Shown here piece by piece: positions 8,568 through 16,424 of a stretch of DNA of 40,832 nt (within the stretch, counting starts at the first letter, position 1; every line of letters starts with the position of its first letter). The position numbers and the translations under genes are program-made. Source of the DNA: Betaproteobacteria bacterium (lineage in GTDB: Bacteria > Pseudomonadota > Gammaproteobacteria > Burkholderiales > Thiobacteraceae); assembly GCA_025361165.1 (NCBI GenBank), contig JANYAU010000088.1, forward strand, positions 1-40,832. The letters run 5' to 3'. Below the pieces are notes generated by a model, which did no database searches, was not told the DNA's origin, and saw nothing but the letters and a program-made list of their open reading frames with translations.

Positions 8568-9551
8568 ATGGCTGAAATGATGTATTGGGAAGGGCTGCAG
8601 CGCGCGCACGACGAAGAAATGGCGCGCGATCCGCTGGTGATCTGCATGGGCGAGGATATTGGCGTGGCCGGCGGCACCTACAAAGCCACCAAGGGCTTGT
8701 ATGAAAAATACGGCCCACTGCGCGTGATGGATACACCGATTTCGGAAAATAGCTACACCGGCTTAGGCATCGGCGCTTCGTTCTTGGGCGTGCGCCCGAT
8801 TATCGAAATCATGTCGGTCAACTTTGCTTGGTTGGCTATGGACCAGATGTTCAATTCCGCCGCTAAGGTGCGCTATATGTCGGGCGGCCAACTCACCGCG
8901 CCGGTGGTGTTCCGTTCCCCCGGCGGCAGCGCGCATCAGTTGGGCGCGCAACACTCGGCGCGCATGGAAAAAGTGTTCATGGGCGTGGCGGGTTTGCGCG
9001 TGGTCACGCCCTCTAATCCCAAACAAGCTTACGGCCTGCTCAAATCCGCCGTGCGCTCGGACGACCCGGTGTTCATCTACGAACACGAACTCATGTACAA
9101 CATGAAGGGCGAAGTACCGGATCAAGAGTATTTTCACCCGCTTGAAGGCTCCGAGATCGCCCGTGCCGGCACTGACGTCACCCTGTTCGGCTACAACATC
9201 TCGGTACATTGGTGTCTGAAGGCTGCGGAAATTCTCGCCACGCAATACCACATCAGCGCCGAGGTGGTGGATATGTACTCGCTCGCCCCGCTCGATCGCG
9301 CGGGGATTAAAAAATCGGTCTCCAAAACGCACCGCGCCGTCATTGCGGAAGAAGATGAAGCGCCGTGCGGCGTCGGTTCCGAAGTGATGGCTATCATCAA
9401 CGAAGAATGCTTCTTCGATCTCGATGCCGCACCGGTGCGCGTGCATTCGGCGCTGGTGCCGCAACCCTACAACCACAAGCTGGAAATGGCCGCCATCCCC
9501 GATCACGAAGATGTGGTCAACGCAGTACTGAAGCTGTTTGGCAAAGCATAA
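8568..9551 (+). CDS. pdhB: Pyruvate dehydrogenase E1 component, beta subunit
   Basis: This 327-residue partner of PdhA completes the E1 active site. The conserved blocks are MGEDIGVAGGTYKATKGL, DTPISENSYTGLGIGAS, the FRSPGGSAHQLGAQHS loop, and the C-terminal transketolase domain with DMYSLAPLDRAGIKKSV and EEDEAPCGVGSEV. The family is normally 325-330 residues, so the gene is full length. AAAAGGA precedes the ATG. The E1 beta fold carries the glutamate that activates ThDP (ISEN, about residue 60) and the dimer contacts with E1 alpha. Confidence 0.95.
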   Translation: MAEMMYWEGLQRAHDEEMARDPLVICMGEDIGVAGGTYKATKGLYEKYGPLRVMDTPISENSYTGLGIGASFLGVRPIIEIMSVNFAWLAMDQMFNSAAKVRYMSGGQLTAPVVFRSPGGSAHQLGAQHSARMEKVFMGVAGLRVVTPSNPKQAYGLLKSAVRSDDPVFIYEHELMYNMKGEVPDQEYFHPLEGSEIARAGTDVTLFGYNISVHWCLKAAEILATQYHISAEVVDMYSLAPLDRAGIKKSVSKTHRAVIAEEDEAPCGVGSEVMAIINEECFFDLDAAPVRVHSALVPQPYNHKLEMAAIPDHEDVVNAVLKLFGKA

Positions 9552-9615
9552 TTGAGGTGAGGCGCGGGGTGTAGCAATCCCGCCTTTCATTTCCCTCCCT
9601 CCTCACGGAAAAAAT

Positions 9616-12579
9616 ATGTCCTCACATTACGTCATCATCATGCCGCAACTCTCCGACACCATGACCGAAGGGGTCGTGGTGACGTGGGAAAAGCAGGCCG
9701 GCGACCGCATCGAACGCGGCGATATCGTGGCCACGATCGAGACCGACAAAGCTATCATGGATGTGGAAGTGTTCAAGGCCGGTTATCTGGCGGGGCCGCT
9801 GGCCGAAGTCGGCAGCACCGTGCCGGTCAGCGCCGCCCTTGGCTACATTACCGATACACCGGGCGATCTCGCCATTGCGCAAAATGAAGTCGTCACCCAA
9901 CAAGCACCGTCCGAGATGATTCCGCATCACGCGGGGGTCGCTGTGGTCATGCCGCAACTCTCCGACACCATGACCGAAGGCGTGGTGGTGACGTGGGAAA
10001 AAGAAATCGGCGGCGTGATCAAACGCGGCGACATCGTCGCCACGGTCGAAACCGACAAAGCCATCATGGATGTCGAAGTCTTTCACGAAGGTTTTCTGTC
10101 CGGCCCGATGGCCGATGTCGGCAGCGTGGTGGAAGTCGGCCACCCCATGGCCTTCATCGTCAACGAGGCGAGCAAAGTGGTGGACACGGCCGTCATCATC
10201 ACCGCCGAACACAAAGTGACGGAGGTGCATCACAAAACGGCGGCGGTGCAAAGCACGTCGGCCACACCCAAACCCGCGCCTGCCGTGGTAGCCGCATTGA
10301 GTTCTGCCAAACCCGTAGCCCGCATCGCGGGCCGCAAAGCCTCGCCCTATGCGCGCAAACTCGCCGGGCAATTGGGTGTCGATATGACCAGCGTCGCCGG
10401 CAGCGGGCCGGAAGGCGTGATCGTCGCCGCCGATGTGCAGCGCGCCCGCCCGAGCATGGCGGAAGTCGCGCACAGCTTGCCGCAAGTCGATGTGCCCGGC
10501 CACGGCCGCGCCATGAGCTCGATGGAAAAAGCCGTGTCGCACGCCATGGCGGCTTCCCTCACGCTGCCGACGTTCAACGCCACCATGAACATCGATACCG
10601 CCAAGCTCACGGCGAGCGCCAAAGCACGCAAAATATCGGTGACGGTGGCCATCGCCAAAGCCTGTTCGGTGGCGATGCAAAAATATCCACGCATGAACTG
10701 GTCTTATCAACCGGTAGACAAACTCATCGAGCGCCCCGAGCACAACTTCGGCGTCGCGGTAAAAAGCGACGATGGCGGCCTGGTCGTCCCCATCTTGCAC
10801 AACATTCAAGCCAAAGGCCTCGAAACTTTGCAGGAAGAATGGAACGGCCTGGTGCCGCGCGCCCGAGTGCGCAAGCTCACGCCGGCAGAATTCGCCAACC
10901 CCACGTTTACTATTTCCAACATGGGCATGTTCGGCATTACCCACTTCACCGCCATTCCCACGCCGGGCATCGCGGCGATTCTGGCGATTGCCGCTAACGG
11001 GCCGCAAGGCACGCCCTTCACTATCACCGCCGATCATCGCGTATTGAATGGCGCGGATGTCGCGTCGTATCTGGTTGATCTGAAGCACGCGATTGAAAAC
11101 CCTGAACCCTGGATAACCGGCACGGAGAGTGTACCTATGTCACCTATTCCAGAAGGCAACTGGGATGTGCAAGTACTGGTCATTGGCGGTGGCCCCGGCG
11201 GCGAAGATTGCGCACGGGATCTCACCGAGCACGGCGTGAAAGTCGCGATGATCAACAACGCCCCCTTGCCCGGCGGCGAATGTTTGTGGCGCGGCTGCAT
11301 TCCGTCCAAAGCCTGGCGTCACGCCGCGGATATCATGCGCGACCGCGCGCACGATGCAGCAAAAGGGGTCACCGGCACCGATAAACCAAAAATGATTTGG
11401 GAAACGCTGGAAGCACACCGCAAAAATATTCTGCAAACTCGTGGCGAGCTCGCGCTCAAGACCGACAAGGGCGTGAAAATCGACGTGCGCGAAGGCTTCG
11501 CTTCCTTCATCGATGCGCACACCGTGGAAATCAAACCGGCCCAGGGCGAGGCTTACCGCATGACTTTCGGTGCAGCGGTCATCGCCACCGGCGCCCCACC
11601 CTTTGTGCCGCCGATTCCCGGTGCAAAAGATGGCGTGGCCAGCGGCGGCGTGCTCACCTCCGATACGATTTGGGATTTGCCTAAACCACCGAAGAAACTC
11701 GGCATCATCGGCGGCGGCGTGATCGGTGTGGAGATGGCGCAAATCTGGCGCGACTTCGGCGCGGATATTCTGATGCTCGAAGCCAAAGACCGCATCTTGG
11801 CCGAGATCGAGGAAGAAATCGCCAAGCAATTAACGACCGTGCTCAGCGCAGAATTTCCCGTCGTCGCATCAGCGAAAATCAATGAAATTTCCGGCAAGCC
11901 CGGCAAGATGCTGATCAAGTACAGCGACGCCGAGGGCAAAGCACAAGAATATGCCTGCGACTATGTGCTCATGGCCACCGGCAAACGCCCCGACACCAGC
12001 CAGCTCAAGCTGGATAAAGCCGGTGTCGCACTCGACGGCGCGGCAATCAAAACCGACACCAGCGGCCGCACCAGCACGCCGCATATCTACGCCGTGGGCG
12101 ATGTGATCGGCGGCTACATGCTGGCGCACACCGCCGCTACCCAAGGCCGCGTCGCCGCCTCCAATCTGACCGGACACGCTCGCAACTACAATCAGGACAT
12201 CGATTGCGGCGTGACCTTCAGCCGCCCACAAGCCGGCTTCGTCGGCCTCTCCGTCGCGCAAGCCAAAGCCAAAGGCATCGATGCCGCCGAAGTGAAAATC
12301 CCGATGAGCATCGACGCCAAAGCCATGATCGCTTTAGAGACCGTCGGCATGATCAAACTCGTCGCCGATAAAGCCACGCAAAAAATCATCGGCGTGCATT
12401 TCTTGGCCGATCACACCGATACCCTCATCGGCACCGCGGTGATGATGGTGTCCGGCGGCATGACGCTCACACAAGTGGCCGAAGCCATTTTCCCGCATCC
12501 AACGCAGACCGAACTCTTCGGCGAGTTAGCGCGGCGTTTACAATCGCGACTGCGGCGCACGGCAAAAACAAAAACCTAA
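9616..12579 (+). CDS. Fused dihydrolipoamide acetyltransferase (E2) and dihydrolipoamide dehydrogenase (E3)
   Basis: A single 987-codon frame joins E2 and E3 of pyruvate dehydrogenase. Residues 1-80 and 108-185 are two lipoyl domains, each with ETDKAIMDVEV (lipoyl lysines K45 and K148). Residues 241-277 are the E3/E1-binding domain (SPYARKLAGQLGVD...GSGPEGVI). Residues 294-498 are the acyltransferase core, with the motif DHRVLNG (H474) where DHRxxDG is usual. From about 516 on comes a complete flavoprotein: FAD motif GGGPGG at 524, redox disulfide CLWRGC (C556/C561), NAD motif GGGVIG at 699, and HPTQTE at 961 (catalytic His-Glu pair). An in-frame ATG at codon 508 has its own GGAGAG seven bases upstream, so free E3 might also be made. 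The operon order E1a-E1b-E2E3 supports a PDH role. Confidence 0.95.
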   Translation: MSSHYVIIMPQLSDTMTEGVVVTWEKQAGDRIERGDIVATIETDKAIMDVEVFKAGYLAGPLAEVGSTVPVSAALGYITDTPGDLAIAQNEVVTQQAPSEMIPHHAGVAVVMPQLSDTMTEGVVVTWEKEIGGVIKRGDIVATVETDKAIMDVEVFHEGFLSGPMADVGSVVEVGHPMAFIVNEASKVVDTAVIITAEHKVTEVHHKTAAVQSTSATPKPAPAVVAALSSAKPVARIAGRKASPYARKLAGQLGVDMTSVAGSGPEGVIVAADVQRARPSMAEVAHSLPQVDVPGHGRAMSSMEKAVSHAMAASLTLPTFNATMNIDTAKLTASAKARKISVTVAIAKACSVAMQKYPRMNWSYQPVDKLIERPEHNFGVAVKSDDGGLVVPILHNIQAKGLETLQEEWNGLVPRARVRKLTPAEFANPTFTISNMGMFGITHFTAIPTPGIAAILAIAANGPQGTPFTITADHRVLNGADVASYLVDLKHAIENPEPWITGTESVPMSPIPEGNWDVQVLVIGGGPGGEDCARDLTEHGVKVAMINNAPLPGGECLWRGCIPSKAWRHAADIMRDRAHDAAKGVTGTDKPKMIWETLEAHRKNILQTRGELALKTDKGVKIDVREGFASFIDAHTVEIKPAQGEAYRMTFGAAVIATGAPPFVPPIPGAKDGVASGGVLTSDTIWDLPKPPKKLGIIGGGVIGVEMAQIWRDFGADILMLEAKDRILAEIEEEIAKQLTTVLSAEFPVVASAKINEISGKPGKMLIKYSDAEGKAQEYACDYVLMATGKRPDTSQLKLDKAGVALDGAAIKTDTSGRTSTPHIYAVGDVIGGYMLAHTAATQGRVAASNLTGHARNYNQDIDCGVTFSRPQAGFVGLSVAQAKAKGIDAAEVKIPMSIDAKAMIALETVGMIKLVADKATQKIIGVHFLADHTDTLIGTAVMMVSGGMTLTQVAEAIFPHPTQTELFGELARRLQSRLRRTAKTKT
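11124..11139 (+). promoter_or_regulatory. Internal ribosome-binding site and ATG at the E3 boundary
   Basis: GGAGAG at 11124-11129 is followed by 7 bases and an ATG at 11137-11139, in frame with the fusion (codon 508). Translation from it would give a 480-residue protein, the normal size of a free dihydrolipoamide dehydrogenase. Confidence 0.6.
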
Positions 12580-12590
12580 TCCAGCACGAA

Positions 12591-12623
12591 AAAACGGCGG
12601 AGATATATCCCCGCCGTTTTTTT
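12591..12623 (+). terminator. Intrinsic terminator of the PDH operon
   Basis: AAAACGGCGG and CCGCCGTTTT form a stem around a 10-base AT-rich loop, followed by a run of seven T. It lies 11 bases after the fusion gene stop. The A-run on the left makes it potentially bidirectional for amtB, which converges from the right. Confidence 0.85.
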
Positions 12624-12747
12624 GATATATCTCATTTTATTGTTGACGTAAATAGAGTCTACGACTCATGGCCATTCGCGTACCGGCCTGTATGCACGAT
12701 ACATAGTGCTGCAATACGGCTACCTAGTTCGCGACAACGATTTTCCA

Positions 12748-13947
12748 CTAGGCTGACTCTCTCTCCGGCGTGGCCGATATTTTATGAATCGACAAATCCG
12801 CGCCGTTGAATTCCGCTTCTTGATCGAGGCGAATGCCGACCACCATTTTTATCCCACCGTAGACTACGAAGCCGCCCACCAGCGCGATACCGATGCCCAT
12901 CACCGTGCCGATCAATTGCGCGCTGAGGCTCACGCCACCTAAACCGCCCAGCGCTTTGGCGCCGAAGATGCCGGCGGCGATGCCGCCCCATGCGCCGCAC
13001 AATCCATGCAGCGGCCACACGCCGAGCACGTCGTCGATTTTCCATTTATTTTGGGTGAGCGTGAACATCCACACGAATAAGAAACCTGCCACGCCGCCCG
13101 TCACCAGCGCGCCCACCGGATGCATGATGTCGGAACCCGCGCACACCGCCACCAAACCCGCGAGCGGACCGTTGTGCACGAAACCGGGATCGTTCTTGCC
13201 GGCGATCAAGGCCGCGAGCGTACCGCCTACCATGGCCATCAAGGAATTCACCGCGACCAGGCCACTGATCTTGTCGATAGACTGCGCCGACATGACGTTG
13301 AAGCCGAACCAGCCCACCGTGAGCACCCAAGCGCCCAGCGCGAGAAAAGGAATACTCGATGGCGGATGTGCTGCCATCGCGCCATCTTTGCGATAACGGC
13401 CGTGGCGCGCACCGAGCAGCAAAACTGCCGCTAAGCCAACCCAGCCACCGACGGCATGCACCACCACCGAGCCGGCGAAATCGTGGAACTCCGCGCCGAA
13501 TTGGACATTAAGCCAAGCTTGCACACCGAAGTTCTTATTCCAGACGATGCCTTCGAAGAAGGGGTAGACCAAAGCGACCAGCATGAAGGTCGCCATGAGC
13601 TGCGGATAAAATTTTGCGCGCTCGGCGATGCCGCCGGAGACGATGGCGGGAATTGCCGCCGCAAAAGTGAGCAGGAAAAAGAATTTCACCAACTCATAGC
13701 CGTTCTTCTGCGCCAGTGTCTCCGCACCAGTCATGAAGTGCGTACCATAAGCGATGCCGTAGCCGATGAAAAAATACGCTAGCGTCGAAACGCAAAAATC
13801 CACCAGGATTTTCACCAACGCATTCACCTGATTTTTTTGACGTACTGTACCGAGTTCCAGGAATGCAAAACCCGAATGCATGGCCAGCACCATGATTGCC
13901 CCCAACAGCACAAACAGCGTATCGGTTCCGACTTTTAGCGTTTCCAT
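12748..13947 (-). CDS. amtB: Ammonium transporter
   Basis: This 399-residue Amt/Rh-family channel moves ammonium across the inner membrane. It has about 11 hydrophobic helices, the signature DFAGSVVVHAVGG (D160 and pore His168) and WPLHGLCGAWGG (pore His318), so the twin-histidine pore is intact. There is no extra N-terminal signal peptide beyond the first hydrophobic segment. The C-terminal tail (VVGIRLDQEAEFNGADLSIH) is the usual cytoplasmic region that meets GlnK. No glnK gene adjoins it in this window. Control by sigma54/NtrC is suggested by the AT-rich upstream region. GAGGTAGGA precedes the ATG. Confidence 0.96.
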   Translation of the reverse strand: METLKVGTDTLFVLLGAIMVLAMHSGFAFLELGTVRQKNQVNALVKILVDFCVSTLAYFFIGYGIAYGTHFMTGAETLAQKNGYELVKFFFLLTFAAAIPAIVSGGIAERAKFYPQLMATFMLVALVYPFFEGIVWNKNFGVQAWLNVQFGAEFHDFAGSVVVHAVGGWVGLAAVLLLGARHGRYRKDGAMAAHPPSSIPFLALGAWVLTVGWFGFNVMSAQSIDKISGLVAVNSLMAMVGGTLAALIAGKNDPGFVHNGPLAGLVAVCAGSDIMHPVGALVTGGVAGFLFVWMFTLTQNKWKIDDVLGVWPLHGLCGAWGGIAAGIFGAKALGGLGGVSLSAQLIGTVMGIGIALVGGFVVYGGIKMVVGIRLDQEAEFNGADLSIHKISATPERESA

Positions 13948-13977
13948 TCCTACCTCAATTAATAAAGTTAGAGATAT

Positions 13978-13998
13978 AAAGCAATATTTATTCCCAAT
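13978..13998 (-). promoter_or_regulatory. Candidate sigma54 promoter of amtB
   Basis: On the minus strand the sequence reads GGGAATAAATATTGCTTT. The GG and GC elements are separated by exactly 10 bases as required for -24/-12 promoters, and the -12 box TTGCT matches the consensus. The -24 box is weaker (TGGG instead of TTGG). The start of transcription would fall about 22 bases before the amtB ATG. Confidence 0.55.
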
Positions 13999-14058
13999 TT
14001 ATATATTATATATATTACATGTAGTTACATATAATTATTCATATTAATAAAAGCTAAT

Positions 14059-14075
14059 TGCACTTATTTAGTGCG
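14059..14075. promoter_or_regulatory. Candidate NtrC binding site upstream of amtB
   Basis: TGCACTTATTTAGTGCG is a 17-base dyad that fits the NtrC consensus TGCACY-N5-RGTGCA except for the last base. It is centred about 97 bases upstream of the predicted sigma54 start, a usual enhancer distance. A second half-site, TGCACC, is at 14089-14094. Confidence 0.6.
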
Positions 14076-14197
14076 GATTGATATTTTATGCACCATTTTG
14101 TTTTATTTATGAAAATATTTTAACTAAAGAATCGCTTAGATCCGGCGATACCAATGACTCACGCATATATGTCGATAAGCGCTACTAAAAAAACGTC

Positions 14198-15535
14198 ATG
14201 ACTTGGAATTTCATACCGCGCCCCTTTCGCCGAGCTAAAGATTCCTCAGCGGCTAAGGCTCAATTTGGTACCTCACCACGCATGTCTTCTGACGTGCATA
14301 TCGACACGCCAATTACATCACGACAGGACCCGCTCTTTCTCTCACGTCAACCCATTTTCGATGCCACAGAAAAAGTGCGCGCTTATCAACTTCTCGTGCG
14401 CAAAAGCGGGGTCGCGCCGGAAGCGCCGCCCGATACAGCAGAGCAAAGCGCTCGCCTTATTGTGGATACGCTCAATACTTTCGGCGTACAAGCCGCCTTA
14501 GGTGACCGCTTCGCGTTCATCAGTCTGCCCGAGCAATCTCTGCATAGCGATATCGTGACGCTATTGCCGAAATCGAGTTTTGTATTGGAATACCCAGCAG
14601 AATTTCTCACTTCGCAGAATGCCGAGGCGCGCTGCGAACATCTATTAACGCAAGAATTCAACCTTGCCCGGAGCTGTACGAATGGCGGATGCGATCTCAG
14701 CCAATTGTCGCGCGTAGCAAATTATGTGGTGTACGACCTCGCGCGCCAAAACATCCAGGAGATCGCCGAGCTCGACCGTGCGGTTAAGCCCCACGGGCTA
14801 ATACGCCTGGTTCGGAACATCAATACGCATCGTGACTTTGTCGCCTGCAAGGCGTTCGGGTTCGACCTCTATCAAGGTAATTTCTTCGCCGAAACGGAGA
14901 CGCTGGCCTCCCGTCGGATCGACCCGTCGCGTGCACGCGTCGTGGACATATTCAACCTCGTCATGAATAAAGCCGAAGTCGGCCTCATCGAGGATGCCTT
15001 CAAACACGATGTCGCACTATGCTACAGTCTACTGTGTTATATCAATTCGGTGGGTATTGGCATGCAATACAAAGTGTCGTCGATCAAGAACGCCATCTTA
15101 CTGCTGGGTTACGATTTTTTGTGGCGCTGGCTATCGCTATTGGTTTACGCCGGCATCGATCTCTCTGCGGCCCAGCGCGTGCTGCTCAATACCGCCATCA
15201 TCCGCGGACGGCTGACCGAATTGCTCGGCCAAATGAAACTGTCTGACAAAGAGGCCAATACACTCTTTGTTGTCGGTAATTTTTCCTTACTCGACGCGCT
15301 GCTAGGTATCCCTATGGAACAAGCGTTAACCCGCATCAAGCTCCCGGAGGAAGCAGTCAAGGCACTGCTTCACAAACAGGGTAAATTCGCCCCTTATCTG
15401 GAGTTGGCTCTGGCCTTTGAATCTAATCAACTCGCCCAGGCTGAGCGCCTGTGCGCGGAGTTGGAAATTGATCTCACTGTCGCTAGCCAAGCCCATATAG
15501 CCGCTATTGAATGGGCGGGAATAGTGGCGAAATAG
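14198..15535 (+). CDS. EAL-like/HDOD signalling protein (YuxH type)
   Basis: This 445-residue protein has an N-terminal degenerate EAL domain (about 45-235) and a C-terminal HDOD domain (about 240-430). The region FLSRQPIFDATEKVRAYQLLVRK is typical of YuxH-type proteins, where the EAL glutamate is replaced, so phosphodiesterase activity against c-di-GMP is unlikely. HDOD domains are thought to act as signalling scaffolds. The first ATG lacks a clear ribosome-binding site; a second ATG at 14282 would shorten it by 28 residues and lies just before the conserved part. It is divergent from amtB across the regulatory region and ends at a bidirectional terminator. Confidence 0.82.
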   Translation: MTWNFIPRPFRRAKDSSAAKAQFGTSPRMSSDVHIDTPITSRQDPLFLSRQPIFDATEKVRAYQLLVRKSGVAPEAPPDTAEQSARLIVDTLNTFGVQAALGDRFAFISLPEQSLHSDIVTLLPKSSFVLEYPAEFLTSQNAEARCEHLLTQEFNLARSCTNGGCDLSQLSRVANYVVYDLARQNIQEIAELDRAVKPHGLIRLVRNINTHRDFVACKAFGFDLYQGNFFAETETLASRRIDPSRARVVDIFNLVMNKAEVGLIEDAFKHDVALCYSLLCYINSVGIGMQYKVSSIKNAILLLGYDFLWRWLSLLVYAGIDLSAAQRVLLNTAIIRGRLTELLGQMKLSDKEANTLFVVGNFSLLDALLGIPMEQALTRIKLPEEAVKALLHKQGKFAPYLELALAFESNQLAQAERLCAELEIDLTVASQAHIAAIEWAGIVAK

Positions 15536-15562
15536 CTTCACCGCATACATCACTTCGCAAAC

Positions 15563-15590
15563 AAAAAAGCCCGGCAAGCCGGGCTTTTTT
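15563..15590. terminator. Bidirectional intrinsic terminator
   Basis: AAAAAAGCCCGGC and GCCGGGCTTTTTT are perfectly complementary around a two-base AA centre. The A-run and T-run serve both strands, ending the HDOD gene from the left and the cold-shock gene from the right. Confidence 0.93.
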
Positions 15591-15607
15591 CGTCTCGGGC
15601 AGAACCC

Positions 15608-15814
15608 TTATTCCGGAGGACGGATATTCGACGCTTGTTTGCCTTTAGGGCCAGTGGTGATGTCGAAACTCACCTTCTGATTTTCAGCCAGGGTTTTGAA
15701 ACCATTGCCCTGAATGGCGGAAAAGTGCGCGAACAAATCTTCGCCGCCACCATCCGGGGTAATAAAGCCGAAGCCTTTAGAATCATTAAACCATTTAACT
15801 GTGCCAGTTGCCAT
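15608..15814 (-). CDS. Cold-shock protein, CspA family
   Basis: This 68-residue single-stranded nucleic-acid-binding OB-fold protein has both RNA-binding motifs, KGFGFI (residues 13-18) and LFAHF (27-31). It starts [18 protein letters not shown] and ends with [14 protein letters not shown], a form common in Betaproteobacteria. It likely acts as an RNA chaperone in the cytoplasm. AGGA precedes the ATG. About 217 bases of non-coding sequence precede it, enough for the long temperature-sensitive leader known for this family; I cannot show such folding here. Confidence 0.96.
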   Translation of the reverse strand: MATGTVKWFNDSKGFGFITPDGGGEDLFAHFSAIQGNGFKTLAENQKVSFDITTGPKGKQASNIRPPE

Positions 15815-16031
15815 GTCTAGGAAGTCCTATAAAAGTTGATTAAAGCGGGTAGAAGCCCATGTGCACGACTATCAAGACAGAGCGCTGGCGAGCTGAAGTA
15901 CCAACGAGAAGGGGTTACAGCGACGAACATTACACACCACTTGAAAATCCTGCGGATTGGAAATTACCGCAGTCGCTACGTTTATGCAAGCATTATTTTC
16001 CCTGGGCCGAACACGGCAAATACCCGCCCGA

Positions 16032-16337
16032 TTAGAGCCCTTTGCGATGCGTGCGATTGATAGTTTCGAGCAACACGCGAAAGGGAATCGCGCGGCCATA
16101 TTTCTGCACTACCGGCATGAAAGCCAAATCGGTAGCGGCGGGAAATTGATAGCGGCCGGAAGTCATGTCGTCGAACAGTTTGCGCAAATGGAAATCCAAG
16201 GGCTCGATGAATTGCGCGTAGAGTTCCGCGTCTTCGTCGCCCGCATCTTCATCGATACATGCCCGGAGTTCGTCAATCTCATACACGGCTTGATGCACCA
16301 GATCGAGATATTCGTCCCAGGTAGCCGGATTATTCAT
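16032..16337 (-). CDS. Small acidic protein of unknown function downstream of hdrB
   Basis: I do not recognise a named family. The 101-residue protein starts MNNPATWDEYLDLVHQAV and is acidic and predicted largely helical (IDELRACIDEDAGDEDAEL), with a more basic C-terminus (RVLLETINRTHRKGL). No signal peptide, membrane segment or metal-binding Cys motif is visible. The ATG at 16337 is preceded by GAGGAAG with good spacing, so the longer frame that reads through the palindromes upstream is not the real start. It follows hdrB on the same strand after an 87-base gap with two palindromes, and may be an accessory of the Qmo/Hdr operon. Confidence 0.7.
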   Translation of the reverse strand: MNNPATWDEYLDLVHQAVYEIDELRACIDEDAGDEDAELYAQFIEPLDFHLRKLFDDMTSGRYQFPAATDLAFMPVVQKYGRAIPFRVLLETINRTHRKGL

Positions 16338-16363
16338 GGCGCAGATCTTCCTCAAATAAGAAA

Positions 16364-16383
16364 GGGCGGTTCGCGAACCGCCC
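16364..16383. repeat. Perfect 20-base palindrome
   Basis: GGGCGGTTCGCGAACCGCCC reads the same on both strands. It lies just before the second palindrome at 16394. In RNA it forms a stable hairpin and could reduce read-through from hdrB to the small gene. Confidence 0.9.
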
Positions 16384-16393
16384 CTATCCAATC

Positions 16394-16413
16394 GGGCGAG
16401 GCATGCCTCGCCC
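16394..16413. repeat. Perfect 20-base palindrome, dispersed repeat copy
   Basis: GGGCGAGGCATGCCTCGCCC is a perfect palindrome. The 22 bases at 16397-16418 occur again, in inverse orientation, at 35890-35911 between rnfC and rnfD, so this is a dispersed REP-like element. Confidence 0.9.
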
Positions 16414-16424
16414 CTACACATTAT

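Noticed and set aside
9622-11088. 488-codon minus-strand open frame opposite the E2 part
   Set aside because: It is a shadow of high-GC coding sequence, with a His/Arg/Gly-rich translation and no domain.
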